A stretch of DNA of 64,000 nt, from assembly GCF_040581485.1 (NCBI RefSeq), contig NC_090132.1, forward strand, positions 10,179,001 through 10,243,000. The letters run 5' to 3'. Shown here one piece after another: positions 43,667 to 55,929 of this stretch; the first letter of the stretch is position 1; each line of letters opens with the position of its first letter. The notes beneath the pieces are model-generated. The model was not told where the DNA came from and searched no databases. It was given only the letters and a program-made list of their open reading frames with translations. Made by a program: the position numbers and the translations under genes. This DNA is from Linepithema humile (taxonomy: Eukaryota > Arthropoda > Insecta > Hymenoptera > Formicidae).

Positions 43667-44953
43667 TTACATGTTATCTTTTTCGATTTGCAAGAAATTA
43701 TTTATGTTTTCTTTTTTGCAGCTGTACTCCGGTGGACATTGCTCGATGCTGCCATACTCGATCGCTTTCCGAAATTCAGCAATCATCTTCTCATAGTTGT
43801 ATTCTATTGGTAAGTGCCTATGAGAATATAAATTTTATATGACGATTTTTGCTATTTGATTTTGTCTGTGTTGAATATTATTTCTTATCTAATCTTTTAT
43901 GGACATTTCCAAAATAATGTCTAGTTCAAAACATGTCGCCAATTTTTTATTCGTGTCAATTTAATTTTAATGAACAACGCTTTAGCTTTATATTAAATTA
44001 TTAAAAAAAGAATTAATTATATTTGGTTAATGGAAATAATTATGAGGAAAAAAGAATTTAAGTCATTCTGACATCAAATAACTGCCAATCTGAGAAATTT
44101 TCGGCATTTATCGATATTAATATTTTTGCATTTTTTTGTGGAAAATGCGCGTTTTGTTTATTTCTTTTTATATGCTTTGTATACGTACTGCGGGATTAAT
44201 TTCATCGTTTGCAAGAGCATTTCCGCCGCGCCGAGATATTCTCTGGCAATGCGTGGCTCTTCGCAAGCTGCTCTGTATAAACAAGTATCACCGATCAGAT
44301 ATCCGAGAGCTAACGCAAGCTCACCTTCTGACACAATATTTTCTGAAATTAGTAGAGCAACAGTTAGAATTAAATTATATCGCTGCATTTGTGTATATTC
44401 AATGAACTTTCATTAACAGTTGATAAAATTACCATCCTCTAATTCGCGTCCTTTGTAACCCTGCTGATGTCCTATATAGCCGGCGCCGAACACAACTGCT
44501 TTGAGCACCAAAAGAAGTAACAGATTCGAGAGATTTAAATTGAGAACCTGTGTAATTATATAATTAGTATATATTTGTGACGCCAGTTCAATCTTCTAAT
44601 TTTTGACATTAAAATTCTTACAATGTAGCTTTAATTTGAGACAAATAATCTTCAAGTAAAATTCACTCTAGAACACTTAAAATAATTTTGAGATTTTAGT
44701 TTGCAATTAATTATGTTGAATATCGATTATTATTGAAGCAAATTCTTTATCCTTTAATTTTTATTAATGAAAAAATTACCTGACTACTGGTCGTCGATCT
44801 TTGCATAAGCTCTTTTGCGATCTCAGCCAACATAGATCCAGCATACTTTTTATCGTTGGTTCCTCTGTAAGAATCTCGATTGTCGGCAGTACGAGCGTAC
44901 ACGCCGCACATTACCAGTGCAACGATCACAAACACTTTCGCATTAATAATCAT
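43667..44953 (-). CDS. Small secreted or membrane insect protein, function unknown, 4 exons, 197 aa
   Basis: Exons (minus): 44953-44780, 44547-44433, 44342-44189, 43817-43667; phases agree. I do not recognise a named family. Residues 1 to about 20 are a clear signal peptide ending near VYA. Exon 2 encodes a hydrophobic stretch (SNLLLLLVLKAVVFGAGYIG) that could be a membrane or lipid-contact segment. The C-terminal half is alpha-helical in character with four cysteines (CLYRAAC in exon 3; C and YSC in exon 4), likely two disulfides. CLYRAACEEP recalls the CLLRAICE-type signature of small insect DM4/12-like proteins, but this is only a resemblance. Exon 3 could read through to a stop just past its donor. 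The four-exon model is preferred because the GTACGT donor and the CTCATAG acceptor restore one frame and keep the regular cysteine pattern. It lies about 1.2 kb upstream of the proteasome gene. Confidence 0.72.
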
Positions 44954-45218
44954 CTTTCTCGATGATACGCGCGCGCAAACAACAAGAGCGGTCTTCGATG
45001 AAGATCGTTAAATCTCACTGATCCCTTAAATTGTAAATATCATTTTTTTTATTATAAAAATACGACAGAATTTCTATGATTTCTTCGTCAAAGTTTCAAG
45101 TTTGTTGTATCTCGTAGAAATCTCGCAAAAATACTTAGTATGTCAAGTTGACGCGCTGACAAAACATTATTGGAATGTTTAGAGTCAAAGAGTAACGCTG
45201 CAACGATGTAACAGCGTA

Positions 45219-45226
45219 CTTTTATA
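45219..45226 (-). promoter_or_regulatory. Candidate TATA box upstream of the 197-aa gene
   Basis: On the minus strand CCAATATAAAAG lies about 266 bp upstream of the ATG at 44953. The surrounding 45.2-45.5 kb segment is richer in GC than the neighbourhood. A transcription start near 45190 would fit. Evidence is motif only. Confidence 0.35.
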
Positions 45227-47137
45227 TTGGTCGCGTGCGTCGCTCTTCCGACAAAGCGTGAAGCCGCCTGTTTTATCCGTGCCCATCTAAGCTCGAAGCT
45301 GGTAACCGTCAGCTTCTGATTTTCTCCATTGTGACGGCAAACCATGCAATTGTTAATGACACCCATTAGTCGCTCTCCAATTCTTCTCCGCCGTACGCCC
45401 TCCGCGCGCTTTTCTTGCCGCTTGACGGAAATAAGCGGTGAAAGCACGTCACTCGCGAACTTTTACTTGGTTCATCCGAATAAAATGTGGTGATGAAGTT
45501 AAACGGTTCATTCACGTGAACTCGCTCGAGCATTCCATTTGTTGAAGTTTTTTTATTGCTCTCACAACATATCACTCTTATATCACTCACTATAAACACT
45601 ATCGACACACTATTTTTATTTGATGCTTTTTGTTTAGAGAAAAATACAGAGTGCACTGTTGCAAAAGTATTTTTTTTGCCTCGCTGAAAACAAAATATTG
45701 TTAACACGATAATAAATATTTACAAAAACGAAAAAAATGTTGCACGTAAATTCTAGTGAATCTTTTTCATCCGTAAAATTTCAGTTCAGAGATAAAACAA
45801 GCGAACTTACGCAAGCAATAAAACGATCGGCTTTAGATCTTGCGCATCGAAATCGCGAATTATCGATCAAGTATCAGCGGCATTAACTTCTACATTATAT
45901 TTTAATATTTTCTTGGAACGCGTGAGCGATTGCATAGTTAAAACCGCTATTTTGCAGATGGTGGAATAGTTTATGAACTTATAACGTGAATTGCACTGTA
46001 ATAACCAGTCTATAGGCTCTTTCATAAAATATGTATTGATGAGCTAAACTTGCGTGACCAATTCGTTCAGGAGAGATCGAGCTGCTCAAATATGCACCGA
46101 GTAGATCGGGCAAAATAATAAGCCGTCGAAAAAAAACGAAGAAGATGCATTTTCTGAGTTTCCACTGCATACTTGATGTGAGATCCGACTCCTGCAAAAC
46201 CTCATTAATAGTTGCTGCTGCCCCTGCTATTTTCGTTTCGTCACGTTCCGTCCCCTCATCTTCTTTTCCATAACATTTCTTATTCATCGCGATCGTCTGC
46301 GCACGTGCAAAGTTGTAGAATTTACATATTCTACTTTGAAAGAACTTTTTTGATGTATAATAATATGCTATGACGCATAATTATTTCGATCGAGGAATTT
46401 ATGTTCAAGAAGCATGAAAATTTAACTTAACTCGCGGAACACAAAATATAAATTATGTATAATTAAATAAGTAGATAATATTAGCGATATGCATGTAATA
46501 GTTATTCATATTTCAATCCTTTCGCCTGTGGCTTTTTACAAGCGAATTGAAAGTTAAAAGAATAAAGAAGAAAATCGATATTTTAGTTTATACATATTGC
46601 ATATGCAATTAGTGACTGTTATTTTATTATTTGATAGATAGAAAGTATCTTCGAATATTAAATTAACAAAATAAGTTTTGCACTAATGATATCCGTCACA
46701 TACATGGCTATCAATACTTGATCAATACTTTATTACTTATTAATACTTGATCGATTATTGATCAGACTTTAGAACAATATTAAATAATATTTTAAAAACG
46801 TAAATATTAGTTTGAAACATTTTATATAGTAATCTTAAATTTATGTTTTAACATTTTTATATATTTTCTACAACTGACAATAAGATTTTGTTAGAAAATT
46901 TTCAGTAGCTTTTTAAAATTTTTATTAATAATTTTTTTTGGAAGAACTCTCCTGGTAGAAAGAACTATTTGGTATAAGAGAATTTCTAAATTGCATTATC
47001 TATATATTATAGTTAATAGTTTATTTATTGAACATTAGTTTGTTAGAGCATTTCAAATATCTCGAAAATATACTTTGTCTCTATCATGGTCGATATAGTT
47101 TCATTAAACAATCAATGTGAATACTTATCTTAATTAT
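45227..47137. other. Spacer between the 197-aa gene and the OR array
   Basis: A GC-richer stretch at about 45230-45460 is probably the upstream region of the 197-aa gene. The open frames at 45088-45707 and 45979-46287 show no known motif or splice-compatible partner. Confidence 0.45.
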
Positions 47138-50100
47138 TTAGTTTTCGAAAGCTTTTCCTTTCAACGCGTAGATGCACGACATATAACCCATAGATCTCTT
47201 CAGAACCTGAAATCGATGTGCAAAATCGATTCTTTATCCTTTGAATTAAATTCTTTTAAATTAACATTATTTTCAAACAATATGAGAACTTCTTAGAAGT
47301 CAATAAAATTTGTCGGAAAAATGACTCATATTTTTATTAAAATATCGAATAAAATTCATATATTTTCCGATACGCAATTTACAGATATGCAAATATGTAT
47401 TGATACACGGAAAAAATTTTATATTAAAAATTGCTATGTACGGCATTAACCGCGGACCGAAAATGTTTACTATGTTTCACATGTGAAAAACATAGTAAAA
47501 ATTTTTATAATTCCTTCATGGTTTGCGGCTACTACCGTATATAGTAATTTTTTATATAAAATTTTCTCCGTGTATATAACGAAAAAGTATACAAAATTAA
47601 AACAATGTAAAGAAGAATAACAATTATTGATCTTGATTATCGATCATTTTCGATTAGTTTCATACCTCGCTATAAAGCTCTCGGTTAAAAGAACAGAACC
47701 GGCCGGCGGTGATGTGTAATGGTGATCGAGCTCGACACATGATGATTACGAGCGATTTTGCTTCGCGCGCTGACAAATTGTACCAACTGCATTCATATGC
47801 CGCGTCTGCTATTTTTGTGCTCTGGAATGTCAAATTCAAATAATTTCAAAGAAAACACGACTTGTAGAATTGTAGCTAATAACAAAAAGAGAAATCAGTG
47901 ATTACGTCGATTATGAAACCAATCATAATTCTACATAAATTGCAAAATATGACATGTTCTGCAAAACTAATGTGTTTCTTTGTTATTAGTCGATACAAAA
48001 TATTAGCATTTTGTGTATGCAGAATTTTTATTTTCCAATTTATTTTGCGCACATAAATTTTATTAACATAACAAAAGAAATGTTTATGAAATCTTAGAAT
48101 AATATTTAATAATATTCTTATAAAATTATTGATACAAATAATTACTCAAGCGAAAAATTATGCAACTTATAATATTTTTTATTTTTTGCAATGTGTATAT
48201 TTATGCAAATCTATGTTTATGATTTGCTCGGTTGTCTCGTCTATATACTTTTCTAGATGATTTATATGTGCGCTTAGAAGGATTGTTCAGTTAATTAGTA
48301 TGTAAAAGAAGTGGCAAAAATGCTGCCGGGGAAATAGGTATCTCGGTTTCGCTTGTTAACAACTATAGCGTCATGCAGATTGCCTTAATACGAAAGCGTG
48401 TACTACAGTTAATGACTGCATTATTCTGAAGTCATTATCGTGACGAAGCAATTTTCCTTTCTAAGATAGCATTTAGTGTCAGAGAACTTTAGCATCTCAC
48501 ACAACATTAAGCTTACAACATATTTTTATGTATGTTAAAATAATATTATTTATTACAACAAAAAATTAATTATATTTATTCGACGATTTTATCTCATCTT
48601 TGAATCTGAGAGAGATATATATAGATAAACAATACAAATATCTCAATAGATAGTTTTAGTGAAATAGAATATCGATAAAGCATCGGGATTTATACATCAA
48701 TAAATCAATTGCGAATTATCGATAGTCATCGTATTACCTCGACAAGCAGTGTTTCGCCGATGTAACAGTACAGATACAACTGCAGTAATATATAAACCAC
48801 GAAAATCATCAGAAAGGTGAATTGAAAGACGAAGAGTTCATTTGCTTCGTCTATCACTGACTATAAAACAACGATAGGTTTTCTTTTCTGTATTCTAATT
48901 CGGATTATATCGCTCCTCTCTTTGTGGCTCACCATGAACGCTTGCAAACACTGGAAACAGAGTTGCATGGAGCATCCGAGCATCTGCATCAGGAGCATCA
49001 TGTTGAAAGAGTCTTCAATCGTTTCTGCAAATCTTAGGGAAAATGCCGCTGTAAAGACGAACGTTCCTTGATAAAAGTTTTAACTTTAAATCAAACTTGC
49101 TGTTATCGTATCGACAACTTCGGTCACTTCCGTTACATAAGAAGATATAAAAATTCATTTTACGCGTCATGCTTTGAAAACAATCTTAAAAACAAAGTCT
49201 CGGGACAAAGAAGGCAAAAATCTTGACGTAACTCGATTTCATTATCGCTGTTACGACACGTTCGAGCAGACTCGAGTGTGACATCAGAGAAACGGAATAT
49301 CAAATGTCGAGCACTCACGCGATAATTTTCCACTTTGCGCTCTTGCGCCACGCTTGGCTTAGCCGGTCTCACCTGTTGAGATGTATGTGCTTCCTCACGA
49401 TATTTCCCAACTTCTTTTGAAACTCCGCTCTCGTGCAAGCGTGTAGATTCGTTAGTTCGTGGCGTAAATTCGAGAGCTGGCCGCATGTGTGAAGCACCAG
49501 AGTGGCGATGAAAGTGTCCACCGCCGCGTAACTGGTTGCCACGTACGTGATGGCCACGTATTGTCCCAGAAAAGTCAACTCGTACAGCGGGCTCTCGGTC
49601 GCGTTGTAAGGGAAGTACGCGCGCAAGAGCATCTGACGACAACCGGTCTGTTGGATCTCGATGCATCGAAACGTGACGTAGGCTATCACTACGCCGTAAG
49701 CCATCAAGGTGCTTGTTATCGATAGATTCCTGGAGATCTTCGTTATATGCAACATCGTCCTGCGATCTCGCTTATCCACGGCCGCGCTCCAATCCCTCGC
49801 CATATACGACATAAGTGTCTTCATGGCTTTCATAGAACGTGAGAAAAATTTAAAACGTCGGTTTTTACGCCTCATAATACCGATTCTATTACTGTTATTT
49901 GTGAAATGAATGACTATTTCGAAATGTACAAGTTTTTCAAATTTAAAGACACTGATCTGACTTGTCAGAATTTATTGGAGAACTCTGTTTTTAGATTGCA
50001 GATACTAATGCGTATCGCAAATGAAAAGAAAATTATTTATCGTATAAAAATTGATATATTTACATGCACCGTTAGACCAAAACGCGATGGTTTTCAACAT

Positions 50101-50703
50101 CGAAATCGTAATTGTTACGTTTCCCATTGACAAATTTTCTACCACCAAGTCAAAGTCTCCCCAAATGAACAACAAATTGGCCGATTGTGGCAAACACCCG
50201 AAGCAGAGCATTAAAACGGTGATCATCGCTCTGTAATTCGTTATTTGATTGAGACTTCTATTCTCTGGCCAAATCCCCATAAATATCATAGTATAACGAT
50301 TCCATCCGTACGCATACTTCAAATCTGCCTTTTTAGACAAAGATAAAATATTAGCGTGAAGAAATTTCTTTTGCGCACTCCACTGACATAAAATGCTTCC
50401 TCGATCATATTCTAATGATATATAGTAAAAAAAATTATATTGATAAACCGAGAGTGAAATAATAGGTATTAAATAATATAAAATTAACGAATAAAAACAA
50501 AAAGTTATATAGATGTTGATTATGTATATTCCTAAAAAAATTCTTAATAATCTGAAAAAAATATTAAAGCGGTCACTACTATTTTTACGGATCTTGCGAA
50601 ATGTTTGAACATTATGTATTTTATAATAAAATTATCGCATATTAAGCATTTAGATTAGTAAGGAACCTAGACAAAATTAAAACCGACCTCGATCGACATC
50701 CAT
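47138..50703 (-). CDS. Odorant receptor (insect 7-TM OR), array gene 1, 7 exons, 390 aa
   Basis: Exons (minus): 50703-50688, 50324-50070, 49826-49373, 49032-48933, 48860-48738, 47821-47666, 47206-47138. Insect ORs form ligand-gated cation channels with Orco in dendrites of olfactory neurons. The first exon gives only MDVDR plus one base. Exon 2 opens with DLKYAYGWNR and MGIWP, family hallmarks near the N-terminus. The C-terminal block carries SWYNL, then PLHITAGRF, then MGYMS, the conserved OR C-terminal region used for Orco contact. No stops or frameshifts. The donor after exon 1 is GTCGGT, weak by consensus but supported by the identical layout of the neighbouring genes. Ligand specificity cannot be inferred. 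Exon lengths 100 (exon 4) and 156 (exon 6) recur in the other array members. Confidence 0.9.
47405..47573. mobile_element. Palindromic MITE with ACACGG ends
   Basis: The left end ACACGGAAAAAATTTTATAT is matched in inverse by the right end, with arms of about 80 bp meeting near the small palindrome TTTCACATGTGAAA. It lies in the last intron of array gene 1 and has no coding capacity. The target duplication is unclear. Confidence 0.75.
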
Positions 50704-52443
50704 TGAAGCTTTCGCGACAACGACCTTAGAGTAACTGAAAGGAGACATCCCGAAGCGCAAAGAAGTCTTAACGACGCATGCTCTTCAAGAATATTGTATG
50801 TGTACGAGAGACGTATACATATGCAATAATACTTTATATCTTGTTATCAAACTAGAGATTCTAAGCATATTTAATATTGATAACGTCATCATCATAACAT
50901 TTTGAATTCTCGTAATGTAACCCTTTTGACATCAGAAATTTCTTATTCTAAATATTTCGCACAAATTGAAATAATAATGATTTTAGTAAAGTAAGCAATA
51001 ATAAATATCTATATATATATATATATATATAAATAAATATAATAATTTATCTATTTATACATACATACATATAATTATATATATTTTTATTATATTTAAA
51101 CAATTAACTTGAAAAAATTATTTTACATCCTGAGAAAGCATTTATACTGCTTAGAATTTTTGAATTACATACAACATATTTATATTTTTTATTAGTCCAA
51201 GAAAAGTAATAATTACAAATTTAAATAAAATAATGTACATTTTTTGCTTCTTGTTGCAAATAAACTTTCGCTTATAATCCAAAGGTTCCCTCTATCGAAG
51301 GAGTTTGCAAGCGAATAGCAATGATACATGTGCAGTGAGACAGTGATACTCTTATGGTATATACATGGTATACACTGTATATACGTATATTTTTCAACTA
51401 TCGATTGATGTTAAAAATAATGTTACATATATTTTTAACATTACATTATTAGTATTGTATTAATTGCTGCAAATTTAAGAAACATAAATTAAGGTGGCGT
51501 ATTTGGAGATCGTAAAGAAAATATTTTTTTATGTATTAAAATACTTTTTTGAAACATTTGGAACGCATCTTATGAGATAGTCGCGAAATTTATGAGTGCG
51601 TGAAATGTCGCGGTAATTAATTTTATTAATTAAAATATTAGGTGATGCGCTACTGTTTGGTAATGATCACTGAATCTTAATTAGAGCATTTTATAATTAA
51701 CTCTACAATTATTTTACAATTTGTCTGCTTCTTATTAACATTTTAAGATTATTTGCCGACTTTTTGCAATATACGAACGACGACGTTGCATATTAAAAAT
51801 AAAAGCTAAAATTTTATTAATAGTGTCGTAAATTAAATATTCATATTTTATAATTAAAACTAAAAGCATGATGTAATTAATGGAAAATCTCCTCTGTGAT
51901 AAACAATGTCACGCTTTTCAATTAGCAAAATTTCATTAAACTTCTTCTCGCACTTTTAATTTAGTTAAAAATTATTTAATTGTCAATTATCTAGTTTTTT
52001 GAAAATATTTTTAATTATATTAAAAATTGGCAAGGTAAATTTTACAAATTATGCCTGAAACAAGACAATGGATGGGTAATAATACAAACTTTTTTAAGCG
52101 GTTTACTTAGTGTCACCGTTTTCGATCAAAAGGATTGCTCATTGCGCATGCTCGTCTATAAAAGCACCAATAGTTTGCTCATGAAAAAGTTTTGATCGTT
52201 CATCCAAACTGACAGAATAAGTTAGAAGTAGTTAGTAACAATCTGCCAGTTGTACATATCCAATTTTAGCGTGAAGAGTATTTACGGTATTATTACGTAC
52301 GAAATGATATAATCCCTATAATCGAGAAAATCTCCAACACGATTTAATAGTTATCGCAAATTCATGATAAAGTGGTTTATTATTATTCAACAATAATAAT
52401 TATCTGTTGTCATAATTATAATACATTTTAACTTCCGCCATTC
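50704..52443. other. OR intergenic spacer 1-2
   Basis: Apart from the gene 1 promoter, no gene is seen. It holds an (AT)n run near 51010-51032. At 52144-52166 an OR-type CGCATGCTC box is followed by a plus-strand TATAAAAG, possibly a solitary promoter relic. Confidence 0.5.
50733..50783 (-). promoter_or_regulatory. Core promoter of OR array gene 1
   Basis: Minus strand: TCAGTT initiator with its T at 50738, exactly 35 nt before the ATG at 50703, preceded by GAGCATGCG at 50783-50775. Both motifs recur upstream of the other OR copies, with the same initiator-to-ATG distance. Confidence 0.6.
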
Positions 52444-55297
52444 TTACTCTTTGCGATCGGTTACGGTAAGCATTACCGAGAGATAACCGAGCGAACTTCT
52501 CACGATCTGAAATAAAATAAAATTTGACGACCAAATTCACGATATAAAATATACTTACGTAATATGTGACTGTGATATTTGACTGCAATATTCGAAGACA
52601 GATAAAAGTCAAATTAAAAAAATTTACATTAAATCGTTAGTTGTACCTTACTGAACATTTGCAAAGAAAATGTGCTGAATTTTCCAGCGGTCAGGCAAAG
52701 AGGCACTGTTGATCTGTGCATGATAAATAGAAGGTTTCTCGCTTCTTTTCCTGGTACATTAAACCAGTTTGAGTCATATGCGGAAAATCCCATCTCGGTA
52801 CTCTGAAATAATATTACTCGATAAAAATAATGCAATATGATGCGCTACGGATATTGGCACAATAATTTTATGATTCTTTAAGTTACGAATATATTTTCTT
52901 GTTAATTTATCAATCAAGAAAAATATAAGATATTAAAAATTACTAAAGAAAAAAACGGTAAATTATATTAATATTATACGCTATTAAAATGTACAATATG
53001 TTTTACCTGCACGAGTAGCATTTCGCCTACGTAACAATAAATGTACAGATGCACTAAGATGAAGCATACGAAAGTAGCTAAAAAAATTAATTGAAAAGTC
53101 GGTGATTCGTTTTCATCTTTGTTTATTAGTATCTGAAATATTTTTGATTTTTATTACAGAAATTCTTATAAAAATTGATTGAAAAGATGTTATGAGAGAA
53201 ATGCAACATTTAGGAGAAAAGTGTTTTTCAGTATATTATGGAGTATAAATGGAAAATGTATGAAATGAAAATATTGCGGCAATGATAATTAAAATGTTGC
53301 GGAACACTTACCCTAAAAACTTGGAAACCTTGAAAGCACAATTGAATGGTGCACGAAAGTATCTGTATTAAGAGTACCATATTGAAAGAATTCTCAATCG
53401 TTTTCGCAAACCTTCAAACATCGACATTTTTAAGGTTCGATTTTGGATTTTAACATCAAAATTGATAAAAGTTGTAAAAATGGATATACATACGAAGAAT
53501 TTTTGCAATTTACGTCCATATAAATAAACTTTTGTTAATAACGATAAAATTTTACTGAGTTGAGTGAAAAATTTTACACATTTTATATATTTTTTTACCT
53601 TATAAACGTATAAGAAGAAAGGAAAAATAGGTTCTAAAAATTTATTAACGATTTAAAATAATTAAATTTTGAACAAACTTGTTTCATATAAAAGAATTTT
53701 GTTCTTCGGCGTGAAATAGAGAAATGTACCTCAATGATCACGTTTGTGTCCACGTTAATCACAGATTACGAACCAGTTCAGATGCTCGTGTCTCTTCACG
53801 ATGCACGTCAGCTCATTATTGAACTCCTGGATCGTTTTTATTCCACCCGGATCGTTGATAAGATTCTTGAACCTTCGGCGCAAGTTTTGGTATTGACCGC
53901 AAGCGTGAAGCACAAGCATGGAGATGAAACTGTCGCTACCGGTGTAAGAAACCGTCGCGCTGTAAGCCGACATTATCTGACATACGCAAATCAATTCGAA
54001 GATCGGACTTCGGGTAGCGTCGAAGGGGAAATAAGCCGTATAAATCAAGGGACGAGCTGTATCGTTCCGTTGAATCCTCACGATTAACGAGATCCTGAGG
54101 ACGATGTAAATGGTCACCATGGTCTGGGTGAGTATCGTGCACCAGATAGATATCTTCCTGACGAGCTTCGCATTCTCTAGCATTGCCGTTCTCTCCTCCG
54201 ATGTTTTCAACGCATGCCAATCCTGGTAGAAGAAGTCGACCAACAGCTTCAAAGCTTCGGACAAATAATTTTATTTTAGATTTTTGAAATTAAATCATGA
54301 AAGAAATTCGTACCTTTTCTATAATGCCAGATGGTGAATGCTTTCATGAATGAATTTGCGACCGGAATGTTGGCCGTTGCCAGGTTTTCGGTCATCATAT
54401 CCACGTTGCCCCAAATGAATATGAGATTCACTGATTGTGGTACGCACATGAAACCCAGCATGAAGAAACTAGCTATCAGAAAACGACATCGGGACAGCCC
54501 ACGGCTTGGTTTGAAATTTTGTGCAGGCTCGGGCCAGATTCCGATGAGACCCAAATTGAATCGATTCCATCCGATCGCGAAATTCAAGTCTATATAAATT
54601 GAATTTAATGAAAAATTAACAAGGAAAGAAATTATTTTGATAAACAAATGGCGATATTAATCTATAAAATAATTTAACATGTATAATTTATTGCAATTTG
54701 CTAACCAAATTAATTTCCAATATGTTTTATAAATAATATGGTTTTTGCTTCAAAATTTTCTTTATGCTTGTGATTTTATTTGTTTACAAAAAAGATATGA
54801 GAAATTTACAAGCATCTCAAAATGGACTTTTGCAAAAAGAGGTGCAAACTTAAGCCACTAATATTCTAAATCTTGCATTGCCTGCAACAATACAAACGTT
54901 AAAAAGAAAAAAAATATATTTATTATTAAACACATCTAAAATTCAGTTTAATTATCCATAAATTTTGTTTAATTTATTTACTTTTATAAAAAATCTGAGA
55001 AGTCAATATCATTCTCCATTTAAAACTAAAATTCTCAATATTTTCAACATGTTATATTTGCCCGCGCACATGTACATATATGTATATACTTTCCAATTTT
55101 CTTAACACTATACGAACAATTCGCAACACACATGTTATATAAACTGTTTGATAAACTATTAATTTAATAAACTTTTTGGCTGTATTGGACTGACGTTTTA
55201 GATACGTCAAATGTTTGTAGATGCTAATTTTGTTATCTATTAATGTTTGCACAAGTGTATGAGCGTTTCTATCACACATACCTCGATCAGCATCCAT
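52444..55297 (-). CDS. Odorant receptor (insect 7-TM OR), array gene 2, 7 exons, 405 aa
   Basis: Exons (minus): 55297-55282, 54589-54314, 54254-53774, 53411-53312, 53132-53007, 52802-52647, 52506-52444. Role as for the other ORs: odour-gated subunit paired with Orco in antennal neurons. The five-residue first exon reads MDADR. Exon 2 has DLNFAIGWNR and LIGIWPEP. The large exon 3 (481 nt, same length as in array gene 4) holds the central membrane spans. Exon 6 (156 nt) has NWFNVPGKEAR and PLCLTAGKF. Exon 7 has SLGYLSVM, the conserved terminal helix. The donor of exon 3 is GTTCGT, unusual, but exon 4 completes a Trp codon in frame at the same place where the paralogues complete Arg. An intact frame throughout suggests a working gene. 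The ligand is unknown. Confidence 0.9.
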
Positions 55298-55326
55298 CGA
55301 TACTTGATGGATGTCGACGGCGCAAC

Positions 55327-55397
55327 GACTGACGTATTATGTATATGTATTTGTTGTCGACTTTTTTCATCCCTTCCCTCAGGATCACGCATGCTCA
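55327..55397 (-). promoter_or_regulatory. Core promoter of OR array gene 2
   Basis: Minus strand: TCAGTC initiator with T at 55332, 35 nt before the ATG at 55297. GAGCATGCG is at 55397-55389, about 20 nt farther from the initiator than in the other copies. Confidence 0.55.
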
Positions 55398-55699
55398 AGT
55401 AGAAAGTGTAGTTACCCTGCGTAAAGTTAAGTCAGAGAAAGCTGCTATTTCACATTGAACTCTTCGCGGCATTTCTCAATCGATCCGTGAAAAATGTATT
55501 GTTCATAATACATATGCAAATTATAACTTTGGTGAAACCGCCGTCAACTGCTGAATTACTATCGTGTTTGATGAATGAAAATCATTATTTAGTCGCTTGT
55601 TAACAAGGTATTTATTACAGTAATATAGAAAAAGAAATAAGTGATTAATATTAATTTTAAAAATATTTAATTTATTATTTGCTTAACTTTTTATATTAT

Positions 55700-55835
55700 T
55701 ATTAAACAAAAACAAGTAAATAGTTTATTTTTCTGCATAGAAATGTGAAAAATTATATTACAGCCAGTGATTATAAATCTTTTTACTCAATTATTTGAAA
55801 ATCAATGGTAGTCAATTATAAGCAAAAGTATTTAG
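55700..55835. repeat. 3' flank of OR copy 3, duplicated downstream of array gene 4
   Basis: Segments such as TAAATAGTTT, GTAGTCAATTAT and GAAATGTGAAAAATTATATT have close counterparts at about 60275-60400, immediately past the stop of array gene 4. This marks the distal edge of the tandem duplication unit. Confidence 0.6.
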
Positions 55836-55929
55836 ACCAAACTCGATACAATAAATTAAAGCCGAATATATGCCGCCGAAAAATTGATAATGAGTAAAGT
55901 AGATGATTTCATAGTTTAAACTTTTTTGA

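Noticed and set aside
43731..43810. Plus-strand exon-like segment (TTTTTTGCAG acceptor to GTAAGT donor) over exon 4 of the 197-aa gene
   Set aside because: The plus frames are broken or of no known family, while the minus frame continues the cysteine-patterned protein. The match to splice consensus on the opposite strand appears to be chance.
45979..46287. 102-codon minus frame (MNKKCYGKED...)
   Set aside because: No recognisable family and no supporting neighbour exon. The length is within chance expectation.
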